Made by a program: the position numbers and the translations under genes | Origin: Bog-473 sp963707835 | Lineage (GTDB): Bacteria; Actinomycetota; Acidimicrobiia; Acidimicrobiales; RAAP-2 | Length of the DNA: 64,000 nucleotides | Direction: 5' to 3' | Assembly (NCBI GenBank): GCA_963707835.1 | Contig: CAVPRI010000002.1 | Span: forward strand, 1,116,001-1,180,000 | Shown: piece by piece, positions 45,052 through 54,833 of the stretch | How positions within the stretch are numbered: position 1 is the first letter of the stretch | Layout: each line of letters opens with the position of its first letter | The notes under the pieces: generated by a model | What the model was told of the DNA's origin: nothing | What the model saw: only the letters and a program-made list of their open reading frames with translations | Databases searched by the model: none

Positions 45052-47442
45052 TCACCGATGGCTGTGTGTTGTGGGGCGACGGCCGGGCACGAGGAACTGG
45101 GACTCTATGGTCGCCGCGTCGAGGGGTCGGGAGAAGAGGAATCCCTGGACCTCGTCCACATGCTCCTCTTTGAGACGGTCCATCTCCCCGGTCGTCTCCA
45201 CCCCTTCGGCCAACGTCCGCAGCCCGAGGTCTCGGCCCAGTTGGACCAAGGTGCCGATGAGCGCCTTCGACTCTGGAGACGTCGTGATGGCGTTCGTGAA
45301 CATTCGGTCGATCTTGAGGCAGTCGACCGGGAACTGTCGCAAATAGGCGAGCGACGAGTATCCGGTGCCGAAGTCGTCGATGGCGACCTTCACCCCCAGC
45401 TCCTTGATGGCTGCCAGTCGCCGGGCCGTGGCCTTCGGATTGCGCATGAGTGCGGTCTCTGTCACCTCAATGATGAGCGAGGCGGCCGGAAGACCACTTG
45501 ACTCGAGGGCGTCACGTAGGTGGGCGATGATGGCGTCGCCGTCGAGCTGGCGACCTGACACGTTGACCGAGACATCCAAGATGTCGCCTTTGGCGTGCCA
45601 CTCGGCCATCTGGGTACAGGCCTCTCGGAGAGCCCAACGACCCACCTCTCGGATCTGACCGGTCTGCTCCAAGATCGGGATGAAGCGATCCGGCTGGATG
45701 AGGCCCTTGGTGGGGTGTTCCCAACGCAACAGGGCCTCCACGCCTATGAAGGTGAGGTCGTCCAGGTTGTAGATGGGCTGATAGACGAGCCGGAACTGCT
45801 TATCATCCAGCGCCGAGCGAAGTTCGAACTCGAGCTCAGTGCGGTTCGAGATCCCGGTGCGTACCTCGGGGTCAAAGACCTCGTAACGGTTCTTGCCAGC
45901 ATCCTTGGCCTGATAGAGGGCGACGTCGGCGTCACGCAACAGGTCTTCGGGGTTGGCCCGATCCCCCATGGCGATCCCCACACTCGCGTTCACGATGATG
46001 GGGAGCGAGACCTCGTCGAGCTCGAAGGGTTGGTGCATAACGTCCAACAGCCGCTCGGCGACCAGTTCGGGAGCAGCATCAAGGGACGCTCCGTCGATCA
46101 AGACCACGAACTCGTCGCCCCCCATCCGCCCGATGGTGTCGGCCTCACGCAGGGCGGCCTCGAGCCGACTGGCCACGGCCACGAGCAATCGATCGCCTGC
46201 CGCGTGCCCTAGGGTGTCGTTCACGTCCTTGAAGTTGTCCAGATCGACGAAGAGCGCCGCCCCCAGCGTCCCTTGGCGACGGCTCCGGGTGAGGAGCTGC
46301 TCGATGCGGTCGAGGATGAGGGCCCGGTTCGGCAGCCCCGTCAAGGAGTCGTGCAGCGACTGGTAGCGCAGCTCACCGGTGCGCTCACCAACGAGACGCA
46401 GAGCCCACGTCCGGCCAGTCACCAACACGAACGACAAAATGCCCGCCAGCACACTCAGGATGATCCCGGTGAGCAAGAGTGCCAGCGCGCTGCGGTCGGC
46501 GAACAACCCGCCGTTGGCGACATTGGCGAACGTCGTCACCGTCCACCCATTGTGCAGAGGGACCTTCGCTGACTGGGCGCCGACCGGCGGTGTACCGCTC
46601 GAGAACGCGACGTTCGATGAGCCAGCGTGATAGCGGAAGGACACCGAATAGCCGTAATGGCCTTTCAGGGAGCGATCCAGCACGACCTTCGGCAAGATCA
46701 CTGTTCCGATCACACCCAAGAACGCCGCGCGGCGCCCGGCCACCGTCGCTGGTGCCACGGCGCCCCGGTACATCGTCGTATCGATGACCAGCTCCGGAAG
46801 CTTGTTGACGGTGTAGGGCTGGTACCCGGCTTGGTTGGAATCACGAGCAGAACGGAATAGAGATCCCGTCTCGCTGCTCGCGCAGTAGTCAAAACCGGCC
46901 GGGATGGTATTGGGCACCCTCGCGGTCTCTCCTGCGAGGAGGCAGTAGAACGAGCGACTGCCAGGCGGCGTGACCTGGAACGTTCCATTGGCAGATAACG
47001 GACCAAGGGGATCGGCGGCGGCGCGTGCCGTAAAGTTCGGCAGCTCCGCCGCCGGTACGTAGGCCACGTAGAAGAGACTCACTAGTTCGGGGTAGCGCTG
47101 CAGCATGCGCTCGGACTTCGACCACTGGATCAATTGACTATTGGTCGCATTGGGATTCTCAGCGATGAACCCACCGGCGCCGACAACCAGGTCTTGCTCG
47201 TGCTGGATAGCCAGCTCCAAGGTTGACGCGATCACGTTCGAGGAGGCGTTGAAGGCCAGTGCTGACTTGGCGCTCGCACTGCGGGCGACTGCATTCGCAC
47301 CCAGTACTGACCCGACGACGCCCGCCACCACAAGAAGAGCGGCAGCCGCCAATGCAACGTGTCGCTTGGAACGCCCGTCAGAGACCACAAGAGATTCGGG
47401 CCCTACCGCGCTTCCAGACGCGCTCCTGATCTCTTTGCTCAT
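45052..47442 (-). CDS. CHASE-GGDEF-EAL c-di-GMP signalling membrane protein
   Basis: The 796-residue protein has one membrane segment near residue 30, an extracellular CHASE-like domain, a second near 325-345, then GGDEF with GRMGGDEFVVL (GGDEF intact) and EAL with GVEALLRWEHPTKG, NVSGRQL, EVTETALMRN, DDFGTGYSSLAYLR and AEGVET. Both the cyclase and the phosphodiesterase active sites look intact, so net effect is unclear. It starts MSKEI at 47,442; GAGG precedes. Confidence 0.92.
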   Translation of the reverse strand: MSKEIRSASGSAVGPESLVVSDGRSKRHVALAAAALLVVAGVVGSVLGANAVARSASAKSALAFNASSNVIASTLELAIQHEQDLVVGAGGFIAENPNATNSQLIQWSKSERMLQRYPELVSLFYVAYVPAAELPNFTARAAADPLGPLSANGTFQVTPPGSRSFYCLLAGETARVPNTIPAGFDYCASSETGSLFRSARDSNQAGYQPYTVNKLPELVIDTTMYRGAVAPATVAGRRAAFLGVIGTVILPKVVLDRSLKGHYGYSVSFRYHAGSSNVAFSSGTPPVGAQSAKVPLHNGWTVTTFANVANGGLFADRSALALLLTGIILSVLAGILSFVLVTGRTWALRLVGERTGELRYQSLHDSLTGLPNRALILDRIEQLLTRSRRQGTLGAALFVDLDNFKDVNDTLGHAAGDRLLVAVASRLEAALREADTIGRMGGDEFVVLIDGASLDAAPELVAERLLDVMHQPFELDEVSLPIIVNASVGIAMGDRANPEDLLRDADVALYQAKDAGKNRYEVFDPEVRTGISNRTELEFELRSALDDKQFRLVYQPIYNLDDLTFIGVEALLRWEHPTKGLIQPDRFIPILEQTGQIREVGRWALREACTQMAEWHAKGDILDVSVNVSGRQLDGDAIIAHLRDALESSGLPAASLIIEVTETALMRNPKATARRLAAIKELGVKVAIDDFGTGYSSLAYLRQFPVDCLKIDRMFTNAITTSPESKALIGTLVQLGRDLGLRTLAEGVETTGEMDRLKEEHVDEVQGFLFSRPLDAATIESQFLVPGRRPTTHSHR

Positions 47443-47651
47443 GGGCACCTCAGACGCCGGAGCATCAGGGAGAGTCCAAAACGGGCTCTGGCCTTAAATA
47501 TCGACACCCAACACGGAGACTTGATGATCAGGGTGGGGGCAGCGGGCTCAACCGTCTTGGGCGGTACCGGTTGTTGCGCTGCATAGGGGATCGACATAAA
47601 GCCCTTCACTCCTCTTGAACGCCGGCTGTTGGTACGCGTGAGTCTCAACCG

Positions 47652-48380
47652 CTATCGGTGAAGAGCCACCGAATCTCCTGAGGCCCTGGCGGCGACGGCG
47701 GTCGCGGGCTCGGCGGGGAGTTGAACGAGTTTCGCCAGAGCCGTGAAGACCACGATGTTGGACAGGTAGTGGCCCGTTGCCGTATCGAAGTCTCCACCGC
47801 AGGTGACCAGTTGCAGCGCGCTGTAACCGTGTGATGTGTAGACGGTCTGGTCCGGAAATGCGCTCTTGAGGAACGTCGCCACCGAGGTGACTCTGAATTG
47901 CGCAACGACGCCGTCCGCCAAGGTAACGTTCACCATGTCTCCCGCCACCAACAACCGGAGCTTGAAGAACACGCCCGGACCCTGGTGCGAATCAACGTGC
48001 CCCAAGATCACCGCTGAACCGATTTGGCCCGGGGAAGGGCCCAACCGGTACCAACCTGGCTGCTGAACCACCGTCGGGACTTGGACCGTCCCGTCGGAAT
48101 TGAGCCCGAGGGTGCCCATCGACACCGACAGCGAAATGGCTGGGATCGTCAACTCACGCGGTGTGGAACGAACGGTGGCGAGGTTCGTCGCACCCTTGGC
48201 GGGTGCCTCCCTGGGCGTCAGGGTCTTTGGCGAAGATGCCTCCGGCCCGGCCAAGGGAGATTGATGGCCTTCGAGTCCAAGGGCCAGGCACCCTGACCCG
48301 AGGCATACCAATGCGGCGGCGGCGATCCACCACGGACGAGCCGAGTGACGCATGCCTGGAACCCGTTCAGGCGGTCTCAC
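47652..48380 (-). CDS. sortase, class F-like
   Basis: The 242-residue protein has an N-terminal membrane anchor (WWIAAAALVCLGSGCLALGL), then ELTIPAISLSVSMGTLGLNS, ILGHVDSHQGPGVFFKL (catalytic His) and LQLVTCGGDFDTATGHYLSN (catalytic Cys). This matches actinobacterial class F sortases. GTG at 48,380 follows the substrate stop by 6 bases; ATG at 48,353 is an alternative. It is likely to anchor the upstream surface protein. Confidence 0.86.
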   Translation of the reverse strand: MRPPERVPGMRHSARPWWIAAAALVCLGSGCLALGLEGHQSPLAGPEASSPKTLTPREAPAKGATNLATVRSTPRELTIPAISLSVSMGTLGLNSDGTVQVPTVVQQPGWYRLGPSPGQIGSAVILGHVDSHQGPGVFFKLRLLVAGDMVNVTLADGVVAQFRVTSVATFLKSAFPDQTVYTSHGYSALQLVTCGGDFDTATGHYLSNIVVFTALAKLVQLPAEPATAVAARASGDSVALHR

Positions 48381-48386
48381 GGTGTC

Positions 48387-49435
48387 TCAAGCGCACCCCC
48401 GAGCGGAGACGGCTCGGCGGCGACGGATGGCAACCGTGCACGCCAGTCCCGCTCCGACGAGTGCCATGAACCCTGCGACCACGAAATACTCGTCGTGCGA
48501 GTGTGACGCTCCGCCAAACCCAGTCTCCGCTCCGCCGGTTGGCACGGCACCGAGCACCGCCACCGCCGTGGGCAAGCCGCTCGTTCCTCCGCGCCGGACG
48601 AACCGGATCCAGTCGTGGCGCCAACGCCACCCGGTGTCGTGCCGCCTGAGCCGGGTGCCGGGGTGCCCGATCCTCCGGTGCCAGATGGGGCGGTCGTTGT
48701 CGTCGTGACGGGGGCAATGAAGTTGTCGCTCTGCGTGGTCATGCAGGTCACCGCGCTCCCGCCACCGGTGGCGGTGCCATTGCACTGATTGACGGTTACG
48801 GGATCCGCTGACGTGCTACCCGTGACAGTGCAGTCCACCGTGGGTTCGCCGTTGTACGTGCCTCCGCCGGTACCCGAACCGTTGCACTGGGTGACTGTGG
48901 CATTGGTCGTACTGCCACTTGGGGCACACGTCTCGGTGCTTCCCCCGCCTGTGGCCGATCCGATGCACTGGTCAACCGTGGCAGGAGAGGTCGAAGTTCC
49001 GAGTGGAACGTTGTTGGTGATTGTGACATTGCAATACACGTTGCTTCCACCGCCTGTCACGATTCCGTTGCACTGGTTCACTGAGGTCACGAGTTGAGTC
49101 GACGAGGTCGTGCTGGTGACAGGGCCGGAATTCAGAGGGCAGGAGGGGAACACCACGCCCGCGGCCGCCAAACACACGCTGGTAGTGACCGTCGAACTTG
49201 TGACGCCCAAGGAGGTTGTCGTGTTCACGACCACGACCGTGCAGGTCACTTGAAACCCGGCCGGCGTGGGAAAGTCGGGTGGATTGCATTGAGCAACCGC
49301 GGGCGCCCCGGTCGTCGCCGCCGAAGCAACTGTCGCCGCGGTGAGGCCAAGCAGTGCTACTGAGGCGAACGCGGTTCCGGCGGCGAGTGCGACGACCACG
49401 CAACGTCGTACGGTTCGGGGTCGAACTCCGGTCAT
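48387..49435 (-). CDS. secreted surface protein with Cys repeats and sortase signal (one frameshift)
   Basis: A signal peptide (RRCVVVALAAGTAFASVALL, cleavage near ASAAT) leads into four or five imperfect repeats with NQCNG or VDQCIG, TGGGS and a second Cys (CTVTG). The tail after a one-base deletion near 48,585 reads TAVAVLGAVPTGGAETGFGG, a membrane segment EYFVVAGFMALVGAGLACTV and RRRRA. The motif PTGGAETGFGG before a hydrophobic segment and Arg tail is a sorting signal. The frame as given misreads this tail. The ATG at 49,435 is used; 349 residues. Confidence 0.8.
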
Positions 49436-49639
49436 GCCGGTCGGCGCCGTCACACGGGTCGTCCCGCTCGATCCGGGTGAGTCCGTCCACTGTGGTGCGC
49501 TCGAACGCCACACGCGACGACGGGGACTGCGAAAGCAACGCGATGACAACGACCGGGCTGACCACATGGTCGGCCTCCCTCTTGGCTTCCCCGAAATAGA
49601 CAACCGTCTGAGACGGACGTTCGGGGTTACTTGGGCCAC

Positions 49640-49697
49640 GTTACTCTAGAAATCTAATTACTAGCAATCAACTTCTACACAATGGTATCTTTTCCGA
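49640..49697. promoter_or_regulatory. AT-rich divergent promoter region
   Basis: Between the surface-protein gene and the MarR-like gene the sequence is strikingly A/T-rich (ACTCTAGAAATCTAATTACT) compared with the flanking genes. TCTAGAAATCTA gives a partial inverted repeat. It is a candidate operator for the MarR-like regulator and the promoter of both. Confidence 0.45.
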
Positions 49698-50036
49698 GTG
49701 GCTCATTGGAGCTTTCTCACCAACCACGGACGGGCGCTCCTCTGCATCGCCCAGAACTCCGAGATTCGCCTTCGCGAGATCGCGGCCGAACTCGGCATCA
49801 CTGAGCGGCACGCCTACGCGATCGTCACCGACCTGGCCGACGCCGGTTACATCGTCAAACTTCGGGAAGGTCGTCGCAACCGCTATCAAATTCAGAGCCA
49901 TCTGGCCCTGCCAGAGCTTCCCGATCGGGAACAGGCCATCGGGGATGTCCTGGACATCTTGACGGGTCGCCGCGCCAAGCTGGAACCGAGACGGCGGGCG
50001 CAAAGGCCCACGAGCGCGCCAAGTACGTCGGCGTGA
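49698..50036 (+). CDS. winged-helix MarR-like regulator
   Basis: The 112-residue protein has EIRLREIAAELGITERHAYA as helix-turn-helix (residues 22-41), a wing VKLREGRRNRYQI and a charged tail. GTG at 49,698 is the first start after the AT-rich gap. It is divergent from the surface-protein and sortase genes, so it probably controls them. Confidence 0.75.
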   Translation: MAHWSFLTNHGRALLCIAQNSEIRLREIAAELGITERHAYAIVTDLADAGYIVKLREGRRNRYQIQSHLALPELPDREQAIGDVLDILTGRRAKLEPRRRAQRPTSAPSTSA

Positions 50037-50076
50037 GCCCTGGGATTGAAGACGCCACGCTGAAAGCTTCATGAGT

Positions 50077-50390
50077 TGGTTCGCGCGGGGACGCCCTACG
50101 ACCTCGCCGTGCGCAACGGCACGGTGATGGACGGGTCGGGCGGCGCACGTCAACAAGCCGATTCGCGGTCGTGGGCGGCCGAATCGCGGCGGTGGGCGAC
50201 ATCGAGGGATCCGGCCGCGAGGAGATCGACGCCGAGGGTCACGTCGTGGCTCCTGGATTCGTGGATGCCCATACCCACATGGACGCGCAGGTGTTCTGGG
50301 ACGAGTTGGGTACCTCCTCGTGCCGGCACACGGCGTCACGACCGTCGTCATCTGCACGAACACAAGCAGCCCGGGGGCTATCTTTGGGCG
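50077..50390 (+). pseudogene. N-acyl-D-amino-acid deacylase N-terminal remnant
   Basis: Segments in three frames read YDLAVRNGTVMDGSGG, GRIAAVGDIEGSGREEIDAE, GHVVAPGFVDAHTHMDAQVF (metal-binding His-x-His) and AHGVTTVVICTNTSSPG. This is the N-terminus of D-aminoacylase/dihydroorotase-like hydrolases. At least two frame changes and loss of the remaining over 400 residues make it a remnant. It is fused to the start of the methyltransferase, which suggests a deletion junction. Confidence 0.65.
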
Positions 50391-50391
50391 G

Positions 50392-51187
50392 ATGCAGGAC
50401 ACCTGGGCTCCCCTCGCCGATCGATTCTTCCAATACTACGAATCGGTGCAAGGACATGTCCGGACGCACCTCATAGACCACAATCTGCGTTACCACCTGC
50501 CCCCGGCATCCGCAGAACTAGTGGATGTCGGCGGGGGTGCTGGTCACCAGGCCCTGCCCCTCGCTCGTCGGGGATATCACGTCACGATCGTCGAGCCTTC
50601 AGGTGAGATGCTCCGACGCGCGGCGGATCTGCTTTCAGGCGAGTCAGAAGACGTCAGATCCCGCGTGACGCTGGTCCAAGCAGCCGGTGAGGACGCGGTG
50701 TCAGCTGTAGGCGGAAGGCAGTTCGCCGGGGTTCTGTGCCATGCGGTTCTTCAGTATCTCAACGACCCCCTGCCTCTGCTCTCGGCGCTCGCTGATCTGG
50801 CCTGCGACGGTGGAGTGGTGTCGGTTGTCGCCAAGAACCAGGCTTCGTTGGTTATGCATCCCGCACTGGCGGGGAATTTGGTCTGATGCACTCTCGGCCT
50901 TCGACGGAAGGGGGAGTACATGCGGGCTGGGTGTTGATACCCGGGCTGACACCGTCGACGAATTGGGTGGCTGGTTGACCCACCAAGGCGTGCCTGTTGC
51001 CGCCTGGTACGGCGTCGGGTTCTTCACCGATTGGTGGTATGACTTTGGCTCGGCCACCGGGAACGTGGACGAGAAGCTCTTGGCTACGGAACTCGAAGCA
51101 AGCCGACGCGACCCGTACCGCCAGCTCGGCCGCATGTTCCATCTCGTGGGGATTCGGGAGCCGAGGGTCACACCCGTCCATCGGTAA
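50392..51187 (+). CDS. SAM-dependent methyltransferase (one frameshift)
   Basis: Frame-corrected 264 residues: DRFFQYYESVQGHVRTHLI, motif I LVDVGGGAGHQALPLARRGY, motif II VEPSGEML, GVLCHAVLQYLNDPLPLLSA and, after one extra base near 50,873, WSDALSAFDG, GLGVDTRADTVDELG and AWYGVGFFTDWWY with MFHLVGIREPRV. It resembles the class I methyltransferases of the SmtA/CmoM type. The ATG at 50,392 is the first in frame and lacks a strong ribosome site. Confidence 0.72.
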
Positions 51188-51238
51188 CCCGCTCACGCTC
51201 ACTCCGTCCCCCTCCTGGGACGGCACCAGCGGGAGCAA

Positions 51239-52354
51239 TCAGCGAGACGCCAACCTCGCGCCCTCGACCAGCGTCGCAAGCTTCGCCCAGGCGATGTTGG
51301 CCTCTACTTGCGAAGCACCGACGAAGGTACCGAACCCGCAGTCGGCGCCCGCTACGACACGGTGTGGTCCCACGAGGCTGGTGTACCGATCGAGGCGCTG
51401 CGCCACGAGGTCTGGGTGCTCGATGTAGTTGCTGGTGGAATCGATCACGCCGGGAATGAGGTACTTATCCGCGGGAAGCGGGACGTCTTTGAAGACGGCC
51501 CATTCGTGGGCATGGCGTGGATTCGACGCCTCCAGCGCGATGCCCGCGGGAGCCGCACGCAGGACGATATCGATGATCTTGCTCAGATCGATGTCCTTGT
51601 GGTGTGGCCCTTCGTAATTCCCCCAGCACACATGCATCCGGAGCCGGTTCGCAGGAAGCCCCGACACGGCGGCATTGAGGGCCTCGACGTTGAGGGCCGC
51701 CTCGTTCCGGAATTCGTCGTCGCTGAGTCGCGAGAACTGCATCTGGCGGCCCATGCCCAGATCGGGGCAGTCGAGCTGCAGGATCAGTCCAGCTTCCACA
51801 ATGGCCTGATACTCAGGTCGAAGGGCGTCGACGAGGGCTGAGAGGTAGTCCTCCCTGGTCGCGTAGTAGTCGTTTCGAAAGAAAACCGACACCACACCCG
51901 GCGATGCCGCCGACATGAAGCACTGTGAGGCGTCACCCCCGGTCGCATCGAGCAGGTGCTCGATGTCACGCTTCACGGCGTCCGGATCCTTCAGCTGCAC
52001 CTTGTCATTGCACGCTGGCGAGGTGGACAACCCGTAGGCCGGGTCGACGCGCCGAGCGAACTCTGGGAAGTCTCGGAGCTCGGGAATCGGAGGTGTTCTC
52101 GCTTCACCACCGAATCCGGTGAGGCGGTCCTTTACGTAGGTGGCATAGCTGATCTTCCCCATCTCCCCGTCGTTGATGAGGTCGAGACCGATTTCACGTT
52201 GCCGATCCACGATCTCCCGCACCGCATGGCGGATTGCCGGCTCGAGTTGATCGGCGCCGACGCCACTGTCGAGGACGGATTTCCACCGCTCCACCAACTC
52301 CGGTGGACGCGGGAGGCTGCCAGTATGCGTCGTTGCGATGACTGGCTTGCTCAT
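51239..52354 (-). CDS. cobalamin-independent methionine synthase (MetE) C-terminal-like protein
   Basis: The 371-residue single-barrel protein begins SKPVIATTHTGSLPRP and has zinc-site residues in RMHVCWGNYEG (His, Cys) and the C-terminal IPGVIDSTSNYIEHPDLVAQ and ADCGFGTF (Cys). This is the short UROD/MetE-like family, distinct from full two-domain MetE, and may transfer methyl from a small donor. GAGGGGAGAC is before the ATG at 52,354. Alone on this strand. Confidence 0.86.
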   Translation of the reverse strand: MSKPVIATTHTGSLPRPPELVERWKSVLDSGVGADQLEPAIRHAVREIVDRQREIGLDLINDGEMGKISYATYVKDRLTGFGGEARTPPIPELRDFPEFARRVDPAYGLSTSPACNDKVQLKDPDAVKRDIEHLLDATGGDASQCFMSAASPGVVSVFFRNDYYATREDYLSALVDALRPEYQAIVEAGLILQLDCPDLGMGRQMQFSRLSDDEFRNEAALNVEALNAAVSGLPANRLRMHVCWGNYEGPHHKDIDLSKIIDIVLRAAPAGIALEASNPRHAHEWAVFKDVPLPADKYLIPGVIDSTSNYIEHPDLVAQRLDRYTSLVGPHRVVAGADCGFGTFVGASQVEANIAWAKLATLVEGARLASR

Positions 52355-52805
52355 GTCTCCCCTCTGATTTGGTTGACCGGCACCATGGTGGGCACCATTC
52401 CACTTTCCGATCGTAGTCAAGGCCCTGTGGACGACGTTCCCACACCTTGAGGAGTGCCCGAACCCATCCCCCCCCACTGGCCACTGCCTCGTCGTTACCG
52501 GGAAGGGGTGTCACCGGGTGCACGACTTCGGTGGCGGTCACGTAGTTGATGGCGACCGTTGTGACGGTAGAGGTGGCGGAGCCTCAATTCTTCGACCACG
52601 GTGGAGGTGGCATTGGCCTCGAGCCTGATGGTCCTCGCCCGTGCGCCGGGCTTCTGGACGTCAACGTGCGGCGCCTTGGGAGCGGTCCAAGCTGGTTGAA
52701 GGCGACCCATGGGATCGGCAAGATTGCGGTCTCGAAACCCGAACCCGGCGAGCGTGGGTGAGCGATGGGAACACCTACCACGCCCGGAAGACAGGAGGTC
52801 TGGAC
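52355..52805. other. intergenic stretch with a palindrome
   Basis: 450 bases between divergent genes. A perfect CACCATGGTG palindrome at 52,381-52,390 could be an operator, though it is short. Short frames show no recognisable gene. Confidence 0.35.
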
Positions 52806-53264
52806 GTGCCCCAAGGGCCAGCGGAATGGGTGGAGCGAATCGCCATACAGGACCTCGTCGTCCGGTTCTCCGACGCAGTCACCCGGGGCGATTGGGAGGC
52901 CTTCGAAGACCTGTGGCTGTCCGACGGCGTGTGGGAGGAGTCCGCTCCGTTCGACCTGAGAATCGAGGGGGCGAGCGCGATCTGCGCACACGTCACCTCG
53001 CTCGAGACGGTCGACTTCTTCGTCCAGATGGTCCACGGTGCGGTCGTGACCCTCGAGAGCGACGAGCGCGCCACGTCGCGCACGACGATTCACTCGTTCG
53101 CACGTGCCGGGGACATCGGGTTCGAGAACCTCGGAATTTACTACGATGAGCTCAGGAAGGTCGCGGGCGAGTGGAGGTTTGCCCACCGCCGGCTCGAGAA
53201 CATCTACGTCGAGTCCGCGCCCCTCACCGGCGATGTCACGATGGCCCGGAGGGAGATTCCGTGA
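52806..53264 (+). CDS. SnoaL-like/NTF2-fold protein
   Basis: The 152-residue protein reads ERIAIQDLVVRFSDAVTRGD then FEDLWLSDGVWEESAPFDLR, a common SnoaL_4 start, and a C-terminal WRFAHRRLENIYVE. GTG at 52,806 has AGGAGG seven bases upstream. Such cone-shaped proteins are small isomerases, hydrolases or dehydratases in lipid and polyketide catabolism. It is convergent with the GNAT-like gene. Confidence 0.85.
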   Translation: MPQGPAEWVERIAIQDLVVRFSDAVTRGDWEAFEDLWLSDGVWEESAPFDLRIEGASAICAHVTSLETVDFFVQMVHGAVVTLESDERATSRTTIHSFARAGDIGFENLGIYYDELRKVAGEWRFAHRRLENIYVESAPLTGDVTMARREIP

Positions 53265-53274
53265 GCCGCGGTGA

Positions 53275-54435
53275 TCACGGCGCGGCGACCAGCGGGATGC
53301 CCGGCACCGGTCGGCCAGCGTCCGCCACCCCTGAGGAGTGGTCGTGGGCCTGTACCACCGGCTGGCCCACCGCCTCCATGTCCGCGATGACGTAGTCGAG
53401 CAGTGCTGTGCCGTGGGGGGAGGCCACCGCGACGTCATGACTGAACGCCGTGGCGTTTCGCAGGCCCTGCAATCGGAGGACGTCCCCCGATGCCTTGTGG
53501 TTCGGGAATATCCCCGAATAGGACAGACGGAGCTCCTCGAGGGCCTCGCCCACGTGGGCCGACTCGGGGTGGTCCAACGGGAGATCCACGTAGAGGGCGT
53601 CGACGGACTCGGAGAAAAGCCGAGAGCGTTCCGCATCGACTGCGTGCGCCAGATCCCTCCCCGCCTGGCTGACGGTCAGCACGGCAACATTGTCGCCCCG
53701 TCGTACCTCGGCATGGAGCTGTGACGCCGGAGGCAGATCGATCCGAGTCGGGGCATCGGCGAGACGGGCACGAAAAGCACAGATCTCGATCGTGTCCCGC
53801 ACGATCTCCCGGTGACGGTCCGGCGCGTACACGAGTCGCTCGTGGCCCGGCCGGACGCGGAGGAAGAACAGAGCGGCCGACTGTCGGAGCGTGCTCGGTG
53901 TCGAGATGCTGTTGTCGACCGTCTCGGGGATGAAGCCGAGGAGGAAGCCCGTCTCGTGCCCGCCGAGGTCGAGCAGAGCACGTTGGCTGTAGGGGTGGGC
54001 CGCGGTGGCTTCGCTGTACATCCCGACGAGTCCGAGCGAGGTCACCCACTCGAGCAGATACCGCTTGACCGTCGTGAAGATGTGCCGGCCGCGGGCGGCA
54101 GGCAGCGTCAGAGCTTGGCCGGCGTGACCGACCACGTCGTCCGGGGCGCCGAGGGAGAGGCCCGAATGGCAGAGCATCTCGCCACTCGTCGTCTCGGCGA
54201 TGGCCGAGATCAGGACGCCGGTGGATATCCGCCGCGCCACCTCGTCGGCGTCGTAGGTCCACCGGACTGGGTAGGTGTCGCCGTAGACGGCCCGGACGGC
54301 ATCGCCGAGGCGGGCAGACTCGGCGGCGGCCAGCAGGCGGACGCAGATGTCTCCGACGGTCACCGGGTCCGGTGTCAGGGGTGCACCAGCAGGCACCATG
54401 GTGTCATCGTAGGCAAGCCGGGCCGACCGCCTCAC
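53275..54435 (-). CDS. conserved protein with GNAT-like fold
   Basis: The 386-residue protein has a GNAT-like N-terminal region (RLGDAVRAVYGDTYPVRW, YDADEVARRIST, MYSEATAAHPYSQRALLDLG), a linker and a second domain rich in beta. Families of this length annotated GNAT N-acetyltransferase occur in actinobacteria. GTG at 54,435 overlaps the SnoaL stop (GTGA); the ATG at 54,399 is a possible start. Substrate unknown. Confidence 0.65.
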   Translation of the reverse strand: MRRSARLAYDDTMVPAGAPLTPDPVTVGDICVRLLAAAESARLGDAVRAVYGDTYPVRWTYDADEVARRISTGVLISAIAETTSGEMLCHSGLSLGAPDDVVGHAGQALTLPAARGRHIFTTVKRYLLEWVTSLGLVGMYSEATAAHPYSQRALLDLGGHETGFLLGFIPETVDNSISTPSTLRQSAALFFLRVRPGHERLVYAPDRHREIVRDTIEICAFRARLADAPTRIDLPPASQLHAEVRRGDNVAVLTVSQAGRDLAHAVDAERSRLFSESVDALYVDLPLDHPESAHVGEALEELRLSYSGIFPNHKASGDVLRLQGLRNATAFSHDVAVASPHGTALLDYVIADMEAVGQPVVQAHDHSSGVADAGRPVPGIPLVAAP

Positions 54436-54833
54436 CGCACTGACGAGACCGCGGCAGTTCTCTCCTCGAAGCCCCGGATATCGACGATCAGTCCGTTCCT
54501 CACGGTCGGGACCTGCCAGCGAGCAGTCGATTCACCGGGAGCGGTGGACGGGCCGGCATTCCTCACTCGCAGGCCGACCAGGATCTTGGCGCCGTCCACG
54601 ACGGTCTCGGTGACCTCGGCCCGCACCCCAGCGGCTCGGGCACGCCGGTACCAGGCGAGCACCTGGTCCCGGGTTCGGCATCCGGGATCCACGTCGCCAG
54701 GAGCCCCCCAGGTCACTTCGGGATCCAGGAGATCCCAATATCCGTTCAGATCCGCACTCCCGAGCGCGTCGTGAACCCGCCCGGCGAGCTGCTCCATCTG
54801 ACCTGCATCGGTCGCCACCGATTTCTCCCTCAC
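54432..54833 (-). CDS. SnoaL-like NTF2-fold protein
   Basis: The 133-residue protein reads LAGRVHDALGSADLNGYWDL then LDPEVTWGAPGD, RTRDQVLAWYRRARAAGVRA and VGLRVRNAG, typical of SnoaL_2. GTG at 54,833 overlaps the tetR stop (GTGA), and its own stop overlaps the GNAT-like gene. Probably cotranscribed with tetR. Function unknown. Confidence 0.82.
   Translation of the reverse strand: MREKSVATDAGQMEQLAGRVHDALGSADLNGYWDLLDPEVTWGAPGDVDPGCRTRDQVLAWYRRARAAGVRAEVTETVVDGAKILVGLRVRNAGPSTAPGESTARWQVPTVRNGLIVDIRGFEERTAAVSSVR

Noticed and set aside
52381..52390. Riboswitch upstream of the MetE-like gene
   Set aside because: Only a 10-bp palindrome is seen; no cobalamin or SAM riboswitch core could be found.
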